NCBI RefSeq assembly: GCF_043641665.1
Contig: NC_092183.1
Coordinates: forward strand, 5,667,501 to 5,731,500
Reading direction: 5' to 3'
Length of the DNA stretch: 64,000 nt
Source of the DNA: Enoplosus armatus
Taxonomy: Eukaryota; Chordata; Actinopteri; Centrarchiformes; Enoplosidae
A program made the position numbers and the translations under genes. Under the pieces are notes generated by a model. The model was not told the origin of the DNA. It saw only the letters and a program-made list of their open reading frames with translations, and made no database searches. This document shows positions 38,072 through 49,520 of the stretch, in pieces (positions within the stretch are counted from its first letter, which is position 1; every line of letters begins with the position of its first letter).

Positions 38072-38406
38072 AATCAATAGTTGTGAAACATCTTGCTTCA
38101 TTTGTAAATGTGTTTTTTTCCACTCACTCCACTTGATTATAACTGATTTTCTTTTTTTATTACATTTTATTAAAAAAAACGAGTTGCACATTAATTCATA
38201 AATGTGGTCTAACAAAGGTAAAGGGCAAATATTAACCATGTTTGCTGTTCATATGACTTGTAATTGGGATGAAGTAAACATCTGTTGAGTATTTTAACAT
38301 AAAATTGTTTGATTGTGTTGTTTTGAAAACCCAAAACTCTAGCGGGTCCACCAGACCCATGAACACTGGCTGAGTAACAAAAATACTAACACCACACAAG
38401 GGTTAA

Positions 38407-41400
38407 ATCTCAGCTACTAACTCAGCTTTGGGCGAAGACACCATACAGGGATGTCAAACAGCCTCGGGCGTTGTTTGACAGCCTTCTGGGAAACGCAGAA
38501 AATCACTTAGTATAGTAGATGAAGCAAGCTGAATAAAGGTATGCATAATAAAAAGGTAAATTACAATATTTGAAATAAAACATCTCCCGCTTTGCTTTAA
38601 CTATCCGGGTAGATGTGTAATTGTGCAAGAGCAACTGAGGCTGGAAGCTTCCCTCAAATGAAAAGGAAATTTGCGGTGTGTTTTCAGGCTCAAGAAAAAA
38701 ATTGATTAAGGTTTTAAATGTGTCTTTGTACGATCTGTGTGTGTAAACAATCCTCCACTGCAGACACCCAATCATCATCTCCAGCGATAGGTAGACAGAG
38801 ATATGACCTCACACAGACATGTGGTACCCATGTGGGAAGGGAAAGAGGGAGAAAAGTGTGTCTTCGCTCATCAAGCCTTGTTTTGGCCGGGGGGCAACGG
38901 TGCCACTGTGACTCTCAAGTCAGCCAGTCAAGACTAGAAAACCAGGCACACAAACAGATAACTGGTATACCTAGAGAGAGAGCGAGAAGGAAGAAGGGAA
39001 AGCGGGAGGCGGGGGGAGAGGCTTTGTCCCAGGATGAGTCACGTCTCCTCTTCACGTTGTCTGCTGTACGGAGCGAAGGCTGCGGGAATAGCAGAGCTGG
39101 TGAGATGGGAGTTCCCCCAAGCTTGCTGCATGGCTGAAGACAGATGTAGAAAAGTACACACAGACAGGCAGCCACATATGCACAAACCCAAACTAATATT
39201 CCAAATGTGTGCACACTTTGACATATACACCCACAGATGCTCAAATTTTATCTTCATCGTCAGCACATATTCAAATATGACACCCAAATATCAATTAAAG
39301 CACCTTAAGATGTTGATTTTTACTGAGATTATGCTACAGTCCCTGTTGAGAGCAGGTTTGTTGAGGTTGAGGTATGAAGTACAGCAACGTGCTTTTTTCT
39401 TTTGTGCTGTTTGGGCGTCCTTTCCCTTCCTGTGCCCACTTGTCCCTAAGATGAGTCTCATAGCAGAAGGCCTGTCTTGGCTCTCTCAGCCTTATTATTT
39501 TCAGCTACACGACCAAACTATTCAGCAACTCATTTCTAAACTTAGAACAGATGTCTTTGGCGACAGCAATTAGCTAGCTAAACTAAGAAACAATCGGCAG
39601 CCCAAGTTAGTCAAAAGTAACTGGCTTTCACAAGCTTTCTTGGCAGTTTCCAAAGCGTATGTGCTCGCACACACTTTGCTCTTCACCCGTCTACTCGAAT
39701 ATTGAATATTGCACAAGTGTGTGAGAATGTGTAAAACAATGACTGTTTGCGTGATGTGTCCACTGCACAGAGATTAGGGCTCAGTGCTTAAAAGGTACAC
39801 TGCAGATGCTTGACTTTTAACAACATTATCTGGAGGCCAGGCAGACAATTGGCTCATAAATGTTGCCTCTTCCTTTTAAATTCCACAAACAATAAGACCC
39901 TCTTAACCACTAAACCATCGGCGTTGTCAACATCAGGTTTCCAGGGCTTTAGCCGGAAATGTTTTTTGACTCGCAAAATGGTTGAAACACCTGATATTCC
40001 CTAAATGGTTGTGCAAATAAATTTTAGTTTCAATTCAATCTACTGTCATCAGGCTGCTGGTTTATTTTATTTGTACAAAACAAAGTAACAAACATTACAG
40101 CAGTCAAGTAAAAATGTAAAAAGAGAATAAAAAAGTAAAGTAGCAATTAAACACTGGCGCCATAGGTTTGAGAATTCTCAACTGCCCTGCAGATGTTCAT
40201 TTTGTCCAGAGCAATAAAGTGCTGCAGGAATGAGTCCCAAAACCCAGAAATTAGTTTTTACACTTCCGGTTCTCTCGTCTTGAAATCAATGGGTTTTTTG
40301 AATGGATTTTTAGTTAGATGCCTGAAATAAGGTCTGTGGTTAAGAAGAGGTTTTCATGTTTTGTTCAACGACATAAAATACGTCAGTAGATACCCCACTC
40401 ATGTATTTTGAAGCTTTTATGTGTCTTAAAAAAGGCGGTTGCTAACAAGTGGCTAAATGAGACGACAGTGGTTGTCTTCATGCTGAACACGGAAAGTCAT
40501 CTACTCACTTGTTCACCTTTACAGCCTCATTGTGTTTATACTCTATCTCTATCTGTCTATATATCTATATCTATCTATATTTTCTTAATAGTTAAGCTTA
40601 GTGGTGGAGACGTCTGAGTAATGCGACAGTGGTGTAGTTCTTTTATAGCGTAACGTTAGCGTTTTATTTCTAGCGATTCCATTTACGCTTCAAAAATCAT
40701 AAAAGTGGTCTTCATTTGTAATGCTTATCTGGCTGAACAAAACGTGTTAGTATAATAATCCAAAATCACATGGAAAAATCCCATTGGCTTATGTCGAGGG
40801 AACCAGGGTGATGCTAACTACAAAAATACTTCGTCCCTGCAACACTCTATTGCCTTAACATTACTATTAAAAATTTTATTTCAAATGAAATGTAATATTT
40901 GCAGTAGTCATATAACGCAGTAAAATTAAATTAAATTTAGCAGCAGTGTTCCAGGCAGAACAGCAGGGACCACCCAAAACAAAATGCAGACACACACTCT
41001 GACCTCAGCCCCAGATGGTCTGGGCTTAGCCTCAGACCTTGTCAACTCCTAGAAATGCCCCTGCACTAAACTCTTTTTCCACATGCCAGGCAGTGTTTAT
41101 GGCCCCTTTAATGGGCTCCATTATATGCACATTAGGTTAGGCCGCTCCATATTGGACTTTGCTTTTGAGAGCTTTTTACAGTGGTTCTTCCTTGTACGGA
41201 AGTCCAAAGTAGGATATGCGGCTACACCTCAGTGACCTAACGTCTATGTTCATATGTTGGTTTTGCTTTTGTCCCCACAGGCACATTTACAGTGTATTGC
41301 ACATTTGTGGAATACTCTACATAGTACTGTGTGTGTGCAACTGCTTGCTTAAGTGCCTGAATGTGGAGCGTGTATATTTGTCTATCTGGGGGCAAAACCG

Positions 41401-42065
41401 GCAGCATCTGCTGGGAGTTGTGCGCCGCAGGTAGCTGAGATGCCTGGCTGCATGTGAGAGGGAGCACTGGTGGTTAGACTAATGAGGCTCTGCATGGAGG
41501 ATTGTTGTTGAGTGACAGAGATGATTTACACCAGCAGGATGGACAGTCAACTGGGAGGAAACATTCGTCTTACCGCTGAGCCGCTGTCACAGACACACAA
41601 GCAGAGAGCATATATGCATGGCAAACACACACACATCGAGGGGTAGACACACATGCACAGTCCTAGTCTCGCAATCAACAGTCCTACACTATCACGAAAA
41701 ACCATGTTGAGAGTCTGAAAGAAAACTGACCACTGTTCAGTGGTTGGTTGAGTGTTAAAAGGGGTTTTAGCTGATGGTCTTTCCTGCATTATCAATGGAG
41801 CTTAAACTACTCTAAGTATTTATAGTGGATGCAATATGTCAGAGACCTTTCAGGCTCAAAGGGAAATTCTACCTGCATGCAACACGGGTCTTATATTTAT
41901 AGGCCATCATTCCTGTTGATTATAAAAACATTGTACCAAGTTAGAGAACACCTTGTTAAAAACAGGTCGAACGCAGACAAGCATAGGTTTGAAACAAAGT
42001 TGCAGATTAACTAAATTTATCTGTGCAGTTGTGGGTGATTTCACTTTCATTTTACTTTTAAACTT
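38407..42065. other. Unassigned stretch with one probable dispersed repeat
   Basis: No host gene recognised. The first bases (38407-38480) may continue the AAGTC repeat broken by piggyBac. The longest frame in the window outside transposons (179 codons from 39034) has no domain and is of a length expected by chance. Confidence 0.4.
40150..40850. repeat. Probable teleost dispersed repeat (limits approximate)
   Basis: Sentences such as 'caatgggttttttgaatgga', 'gttagatgcctgaaataagg' and 'gtcagtagataccccactca' are ones I recall recurring in many fish loci. An imperfect CTAT microsatellite lies inside (about 40541-40580). No terminal repeats or coding capacity were seen, so class and borders are uncertain. 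Confidence 0.4.
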
Positions 42066-42585
42066 ACTTTTTTTTGGCAACTAGAGGGCAGTGCAACAAG
42101 CTGAAATCACCAGTCGAACATTAGCATTAGAAAACGGACACGATAAACAACAATTTGTGGTCATGTTTCTGGCTACCTTACAAATTAAAGTCCAATATTT
42201 ACTCTGCTTTAAGCTCTGGTTTGGTCCCCACAAACTCCTGAGGAGAATATCTGGCTCTGTGGCCGCTACAGTAAATGTTCCACTATGTTCACAGTCGCTA
42301 ACTTTGTCTGTCTGCCATTTGGTGCCAGGCTGGTAGCAAAGTTGGTTATTTTAACCAAAGTTAACCAAAACAAAGTTGATGAGAGAGCAGAGAGACTTCA
42401 AAACAGTAAAGTTGTATAAAACCAAAACAATGAGCTGAAAGATGCAAAAATGCTCCATAGAGCTGAGGGGAACTGCAGGCTGGTGATGATTGTCTGTGAG
42501 ACTGTCACTATGTGTCACATTTCATATAATAATTTGAAACGTTAATATAACAAATATGATTAGTGCAGCTTTAAATAAAGCACCT
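42066..42585. repeat. Dispersed repeat, longer relative of the copy at about 14000
   Basis: Begins near 'ggcaactagagggcagtgc' and ends with 'agtgcagctttaaataaagc'. It shares several blocks in the same order with 13986-14260. The first block matches 13 of 14 positions of the CTCF core consensus (42077-42090). No coding capacity or terminal inverted repeats were identified. Confidence 0.55.
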
Positions 42586-45500
42586 TAGATAATTTGACTG
42601 AATCTGAATCTGTCTGACTGCTTGTGTTTTTAGACCCATCGCCACGTTTCCTGATCTCAGTAATTATTTTAGTGTAAAGTGGAGTGTAAAGTTATTATAA
42701 TAATAATAATGATAATAGATAGAAATGATTCCCAAAAGTACAAAAACAAGACCAGAATTTTCCTTTATTTTGTCATCATCAGCCACTGTCCTCCATGTAT
42801 TTTATCTATTTCCTCATTTCACTTACTTTTTTCATCTCTGTTTCTCTACCTCTACAGTATCCACCCTCTCTCCACTTCACCACTATATCCTCACTACACT
42901 CGCCTTGCTCTCACCACCTTTGTCCGTCTCTCCTTCTCTCCAGGACAGATGAGTTGAACTGGATTACTCTTCTTTCAGCCCAAGACGGCTCCTTATCCAC
43001 CAAGGGCATAGTTGTGTGTGAATAATGTCTGAACCGAGGAGTAAATATCTTTCCGTGACAAGTTGTTTGGATTGGTGCTCATGTGCAATCTGATGCTTTA
43101 TGTATCACGGGCTAGACTGCCTGGCCGCTAGCCTTACTGGAGAAGAGTAGCCCTGTCAGTGCCCCTGAAACACTGAGACGGAAAAGAGCCTTTCAGGGCA
43201 GGCCCAGAAATGCAATGCTGCCCAGAATGTCACTTTGACTCTGAGTTGTTCTGATGAAGTGCCTCAGTGAGGTAATACATCTGATATGCTGCAGATTGTT
43301 TTTAAAAAATGTCCATTTAGGCATGTGGATCAATTTGGGTTTAAATTACTGGGAGATTAAAGGCAGGAGATTGGTATCATGTTAATCCTGCAAAATTACA
43401 TGCTCCAAATAACCCGTCGGCTGAGGTCAAACTTTACACCGAACCAACTTGAGATTAGCTTCAATTAATGTCACTCACTGACCTTGCCGGGTAGTGCTGC
43501 AAAACTTGTTTGAGAGCTCATCAGGATTATTAAAATCAGCCTCTTGGTTTATCCCCCTGATTCTTACTGTGCATTGTTTGCCTTGATACGGTGCAGGGCC
43601 CGTATGTATTTATCATTCCATTCAGCAGTCTCCTATATTTATCTAACACTGAACCAATCACGCCGATCAGCAAAGGTAATCAACAGTGAAATCGCATCAC
43701 TTACCTCGCCGGAATATGGATAAGCATTCATCCATAAAACTATTTGGCAAAGAGGTTTCAGTTAAGGGCATCTGAGAGGGCACCAAGATCCTCGTATCCG
43801 TCCTCAATCTCCCATTGTCATAAACATTCAAACACGGGGCTCAGTTTATAGGAGTTCTGTTTAATGGGAGTCATCCGCCGCTGTAGCCCGTTGTGCCTTT
43901 ATAAAACAGCATGCATTTAAGGTGTTAGTGGCAGCCACCAGCCACGGCACTTAATTCCTTCCTCTGGGCGCAGTCTATTGCTGGTTTAACTGCAGTGGGC
44001 TGTGCAGGAAAACACCCACATACACAAAAACTTTTTCAAGTGCACAGACTGATTATCTAACACACATTTGTGGGTCCATATAAAGGGGGATTTTACTTGG
44101 ACCTGGGAAAATGTGATTCTTGCAGAGTCGGTGGGTGTGCAGTAACATCTCTTCTGCTCACATGTTTCATAAATGAAAGCCACTTATATAACTTAAAGAC
44201 ACAAATGCAAGAATATTTCACCAGGAACAAAACCTTGATATGAGGAATACACTCTAATTTCCCCAAATAATCCACGAACAGGGTGAATAAATCACAAGAT
44301 CAAACAACTTCTTCTTCTTCAGTATTTCTTACATCAACTTTTCTCTTTTATGTCTGAATTCAAAGCTTTGCAAGAACTCCCACGTATGTCTGATTCTTAA
44401 TGTCACTGTCCGCCCTCATGAATAGATGTTCACATCCTGCATCCTCAACGGTAAATCCAACACCTTAAGATTCAGGATCTTTTAATGTTGTTTCCTATTG
44501 ATCACTAATCAAACCCTCGTTTAGGGCAACATTTCACTAAACTACTTGGTCTTTTTTCTCTCTCTCAAGCTGACACCTAACTCGTTAGGCATTTTTAATT
44601 ATTTGCGTGAGATCAACACAAGGTACCGTATCTCTCCAAAGGCAAATTAAAATTGCTAAAACCATAAGTAAGTGCTGAGTGGAAGATAAAGGTTCAACAT
44701 TTCGCATCATATGTCAGACTGTATTTAAGGTGAAAAGAGGGGTTTTAAGCAATATTTTACATTGGGATTTGTTCAAATGGCTTTTTTTTACTCAGAAGTG
44801 ACATCATTTGACCCATGAGGAAACCAACAAAGGTTTATTGTTTTTATTGCACAACACAATGTGTATTTGAATTTTATTACCTTCAGATACATTTTTTTCA
44901 CATTGATGTCTTCCTAAATCTCTGAGGATCTTAAGCAGAAAAAGATGTAATTATATCTAAACATTTTTTGTAGTGTAGTGACATAAACCAAAATTCAAGG
45001 TGTCCTTAATCTCATTCCTTTGAGAATACCTCAATATGTAATGTCATATGCTGTTGAAACTAATGATTCATATCGTACTGACTGCACTACTTGTTAACAA
45101 ATTGTTACAGGAGGTTGTTTCCACGCTCTCAGACACAGAATCACTGAAGTGAAACCTTTTAAAGATTTCAGCTTAGTGGTGGAAAACAGAGGACTCTTAA
45201 AACTCCCAAGCATTCCCGTCAGTGTTGTGCCCTGCCAAGAAAAATCCTATTTCCATTCAAGGTCCAGTTTAAGAGCTGGGAAGGGTTACAGATGGTAATC
45301 ACCTTAGTAGTGTAGCCTGTCTCCAATCCCCCATCTAATATGCAACGTTGATGACTGATAATATATTATTGATGCTCCATCCCGGCTGATCTTGAAAGGC
45401 CAGGTCCGACCATGACTATCCATCTCATGGATATTTTAGTACGAATTCTTCCATAATATGACCACTGCACTTCCAGAGGTCCAAATGATGAACAAATACA

Positions 45501-48500
45501 TAAAGTGCATCCACTGTTACACCGGCAGTGGGGTTTAGTTTGTGGATAACTGAAATTACAGAGTGAGGGAATTATGAAATGTTTAACCCCAAAGAAAGAT
45601 TTGAGTGCATCCTAAATTTAGTTTGAACCTAATGAACATTTCTAATTAACTAATTTATTGAGAATAAAAGAGCAACAAAAACATCTTAACATTGACAATA
45701 AGATAAATACATGGACGTGATAACAATCAATTTGATCTCGCGTGAGAATTTAAGTGACTGACTGACACCAAAAAGTAATTTAAGCTTCCCTGAACACGAC
45801 ATCATGATATAACCTGCTGCCAACAAAAGCTCAATGACCCTAGAACCACTCACTGAATACAATAAATAATTCCACTCCTAGAGAAAACGTTGACACATAA
45901 ATATTACACAATATACAGTATGGCATGTAGCTCAAAAATACAGCACATGCTGACTGAAGAATCACACACTCCTCAAAATTGTGACAGCTTCATCGCAGCA
46001 TTCAACTGACGTGAAAACTGTCAAGTATCAGTATGTTTAATAGTCATTGCACCATATTAATGATGACTTTTAGTATTAATGTTATCGTGGCTGTGAAAAT
46101 AAAAAAAGTACATACAGGTTTTTTTTCTACCCTGAACCCTTTAAGATGCTAAAGTTGACTTAGGGTCTTGTTTCTTTCTTTTTACACCTAATAAAATAAT
46201 TCCAAAGAGATGAAAGTAAGTGAACATGTCAGCTAATCTTCCTTATTTATATCTCTGACTCTCTTACTCCATTATCACTAACTTTTTTTCATTTTTTAGA
46301 TTTCCTTCATGGATGGCCAGTTTCCATTCAAATGACAATGAATATCTGATCTGATAGAGTTAGGATAATTTCTCATCTGTCTTCACAAAATCCAATCGGT
46401 GTGTCTTCTAACTTGTCCTCAACATGTCCCGTAAATATCTAATGTCAAGTTGCTTTTGAAATGCAAAACCCATGTCTTGCTTGTGGCAAGAGAATTGTGA
46501 ACATTTGTTTTAACACAGCTTCAACTGTTTGAGTGCGCCACACTAAAATATTTCATGGCTGCAAATCACTTGTAATCCCATTGAAGCACATTACAGTTCT
46601 GGTGGATCTGAAATAAATTTCAGACTCTAGACATGCTGCTGGGGATACTCTCACTGTTCCTCCCTGCATATAAATTTTCAACAACGCTGGAGTTTAGAGC
46701 ATTGAGATCTGCCCACCAGATGCAGTGCATTCAAGATAATCAGGTCAGGGTATGCTGATAGGCCCCAATCCTTAAAGTTTCATTACACCAACCATTTTAT
46801 GAGCACCATTCTTCTCTGTGGCTTTGATCTATTTCATTGTCATGTGGGATGGCTGACTAGCTTTTTGTTTCACCACCAGACTCGTGTCCTTGTGTGCTGT
46901 TGATTCATTGCATAGAAAGTAGCTGATTTTACAGCATGTGGTGCTGAAAAGAAGTCTGATGTCTGGAGGCTGTATCCAAGTTTGTGTCTTCCCCAGACAG
47001 AATAAAAAACCTTCGCTACAGCTGCAGCCACGTGAAGGTTTTGGCAAGTCGACATGGTACAGCGGTCCTGCCGGTGATGTCAACCAAAACTCCCAGACAG
47101 ATGATGACGGGCGGTGCATTTAAGACATGAGAGCTTTTAATGTAAGAGATGAGAGCTTTTCCCAGAAGGAAATTGTAGCAGCCAGACGGTGCATACAGTA
47201 TATATTGACATTCTCTGCAAATATGATACAAATAAAGGAATATTGTACTGTTAAAGGTTACAAGTATGAACACTGAATGTAGATTATACAGAGAAATTCT
47301 GCTCAAATTAAACTACAATTGAACTGCACAAAGACGATAAATACATCAGGTCTAAAGTGATAATACAAATGATAATTGAACAGGATCAGTGCGGTTCATG
47401 GACTTGGAATTGAAGAGGTCGATCGTTGTCGTTACTGGCAGAAATGACCTGACATGTTGTTTCGTGGAGCGGCACAACTGAGTCAGCCTGCAAATGTGCT
47501 CATTTGTTTATCCAGGGCAGATCTTGCAAAGCTGTCTGGAGACCCCAAAGAATAAGACACTACCACCACACCACCTCTCTCTCTCTCTTTTCATAACCCC
47601 CAATCTATCATTTTGGTGCAGCCACAGCTGGTACAAGACTCAGACTCCCATTTTTTTGCTCAAATTTGTTTTTGTTCTTTAGGCAAAATCCAATAAAAGA
47701 GGACTCAGTCATGAAAGCGAGGGAGTTTATTTCACCCAATTGAGTGCTAAAACGCCTCTTCACTTGTACAATTGAGGTTTTTCACTTTCAAGTAAGGGAC
47801 GCCACAAGGCCTAACTTGTAATGAGTTTTGGGAAACTGGGGAGGGAAATATTTGATTTCCTCCTATTAAACTATGTTTATTGGTAATCTAACCATTTTAT
47901 GCTAATATTCTTAGACACGCACCACATCCTGTATTCGCACTGTCAAAAGCTTCCGACACAAACTTCCATCGACATCAGTCAATCCCCTTCTGCCATTTAC
48001 CGCCACTGTCTCCATAACATCCTCCTCTTATCAACTTCCTTGTCTGCTCACTGACCCAGTCATTTCCTGTTCTTATCTTTAGCATGCTAATTGTCTGCCT
48101 TATTTATTATACATTATACAGACAAAGTGAAGTCCATCAAGTAAGTGTGCCTCTCTACTTTATCAAATCTATCCTCACCACCCCCCCTTAAGGAAGCTGT
48201 TTACTTTTTCCATGTCAAAACAGAGCCCCTGCAACTCTCAATCTATGACAAAGCCTCGTCTGCACCTAAATGAGTGATTGTTCTTGTGTTTTTTTCACTT
48301 CCTCTCTCCGTCTAGAGCTGATTAAATCTAATTCTACCCCCTTCTTTGATACATCATGGCTCAGCTTTTGCAGCAGATGTTGATGTCATTTTTTTTTTTT
48401 ACCCCAAGAACTAATCATGTTATAATTTTTCTGCAGCATAACTTGGCTATCTCTGTTTTTAATGACGGCCCCTACCTGTTTCATTGTGCATAATACATTT

Positions 48501-49035
48501 GATAAGGTTCCTAGAGCCACCCCTTTGGCTCAGACCATCGCAGTGCTCATCAGGATAATTTATGAGCAGCTCTGAAAGATTCTTTAAACTGTGGTCGACC
48601 TTTGAGGACTACAGATGCATTTGAGCGCTGCTGCTTGAGTGCAGACACACTCATAAAGCAGTGTCACCACATCTTCGTTTCTGATTAATCTCTGTGTATA
48701 AGAGACCTATTATGCCTGTGCCGTATCCTGACCTGAGCTCTCCATTGACCTTGTAGTTGATTATGTGTCGCATGCTCCAAAGCCTGCAAAGGAAGGGTGA
48801 ATAATTGCATTGGGTAAGTGTTATTAATCTTGCACAACATTAGGTCTTTATTAATCAGATATTTACATTGTTTACCCTGAATGTGGCCATGTATCCACAC
48901 AAATTACTGTTTGAATTATGACACTGTTGAATTCAAAACCCATTGTCAAGCTTGATGGTCTCCATTGCTCTCCAGTTCCCCTTTTATGCTAAATCACATT
49001 TGTAGTGTGCTTACTTACTTGAACTTCACTTAATT
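42586..49035. other. Unassigned stretch, part possibly conserved regulatory DNA
   Basis: No gene or transposon recognised. A small (TAA)n run lies near 42697-42718. The interval of about 42960-43980 is higher in complexity, lacks simple repeats and includes 'gcatgcatttaaggtgttag' and 'tgaaccaatcacgccgatca'. Its texture is like conserved non-coding sequence, but no test of conservation is possible here. Confidence 0.35.
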
Positions 49036-49520
49036 CTTGACATTTTGGGAAATACGCTCTTTCGCTTTCTTGCTGAAATTTAGCTGAGAAGATTCCCATG
49101 CCACTTTATATCTATCTGATAAATATGAAGCTTAACTTAATATATATAACTTAACTTAGCATAAAGACTGTAAACAGGGGGAAGCAGCTAGCCTGGCTCC
49201 GTCCATAGATAACAAAATCCACCAACCAGCACCTCTAAAGCTCACTAATTAACACATTATATCTTGTTTGTTTGTGTGCTGGACTATTTCTTGGCCAGGC
49301 ACAGTGACTTCCAGGAGTCAAGTCCAGCACATAAGCCTCCATGAAACCACAAATTGACGTTTTTGCACGGATTAACCAAACCATGTATGTCATTATATGT
49401 ACATTAGTGAGCTTTAGAGGTGCTGGTTGGTGGATTTTGTTACCTTCAGACAGAGCCAGGCTAGCTGTTTCTCCTTGTTTGCACTCTTTATGCTAAGCTA
49501 AGCTAACCAGCTGCTGGCTG
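49036..49520. mobile_element. Foldback-type teleost repeat
   Basis: Long inverted arms at about 49154-49249 and 49403-49499. The inner 36 bases (49214-49249 and 49403-49438) are perfect reverse complements. Inside the loop a second inverted pair TGTGCTGGAC/GTCCAGCACA (49275-49284 and 49322-49331) makes a nested stem. The flanking wording ('ttttgggaaatacgct', 'ttcgctttcttgctg', 'gctagcctggctc') belongs to a repeat I recall as abundant in percomorphs. It is non-coding and probably a non-autonomous DNA element. The right end looks truncated compared with the left. Confidence 0.75.

Larger units (their letters stand above)
36801..38402 (+). mobile_element. Non-autonomous piggyBac-family transposon
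   Basis: A 1602-bp element between TTAA target duplications (36797-36800 and 38403-38406). The ends are terminal inverted repeats: left CCCTTGTATGGTGTT, right (reverse complement) CCCTTGTGTGGTGTT, one mismatch in 15. TTAA targets and CCC ends are diagnostic of piggyBac. Inside are a TATA box, an N-terminal transposase frame (37300-37983), a polyadenylation-type AATAAA (38066-38071), and three subterminal GGGTC...GACCC palindromes. Full piggyBac elements encode about 550-600 residues; here the middle, with all catalytic aspartates, is gone. It inserted into the AAGTC repeat. Confidence 0.92.

Noticed and set aside
39034..39573. 179-codon plus-strand frame
   Set aside because: No recognisable domain and mixed composition. 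About one frame of this length is expected by chance across six frames of 64 kb.
47020..47110. Possible exon near 'cagccacgtgaaggttttgg'
   Set aside because: Open frames on both strands are short and unrelated to any family I know, with no convincing splice sites.
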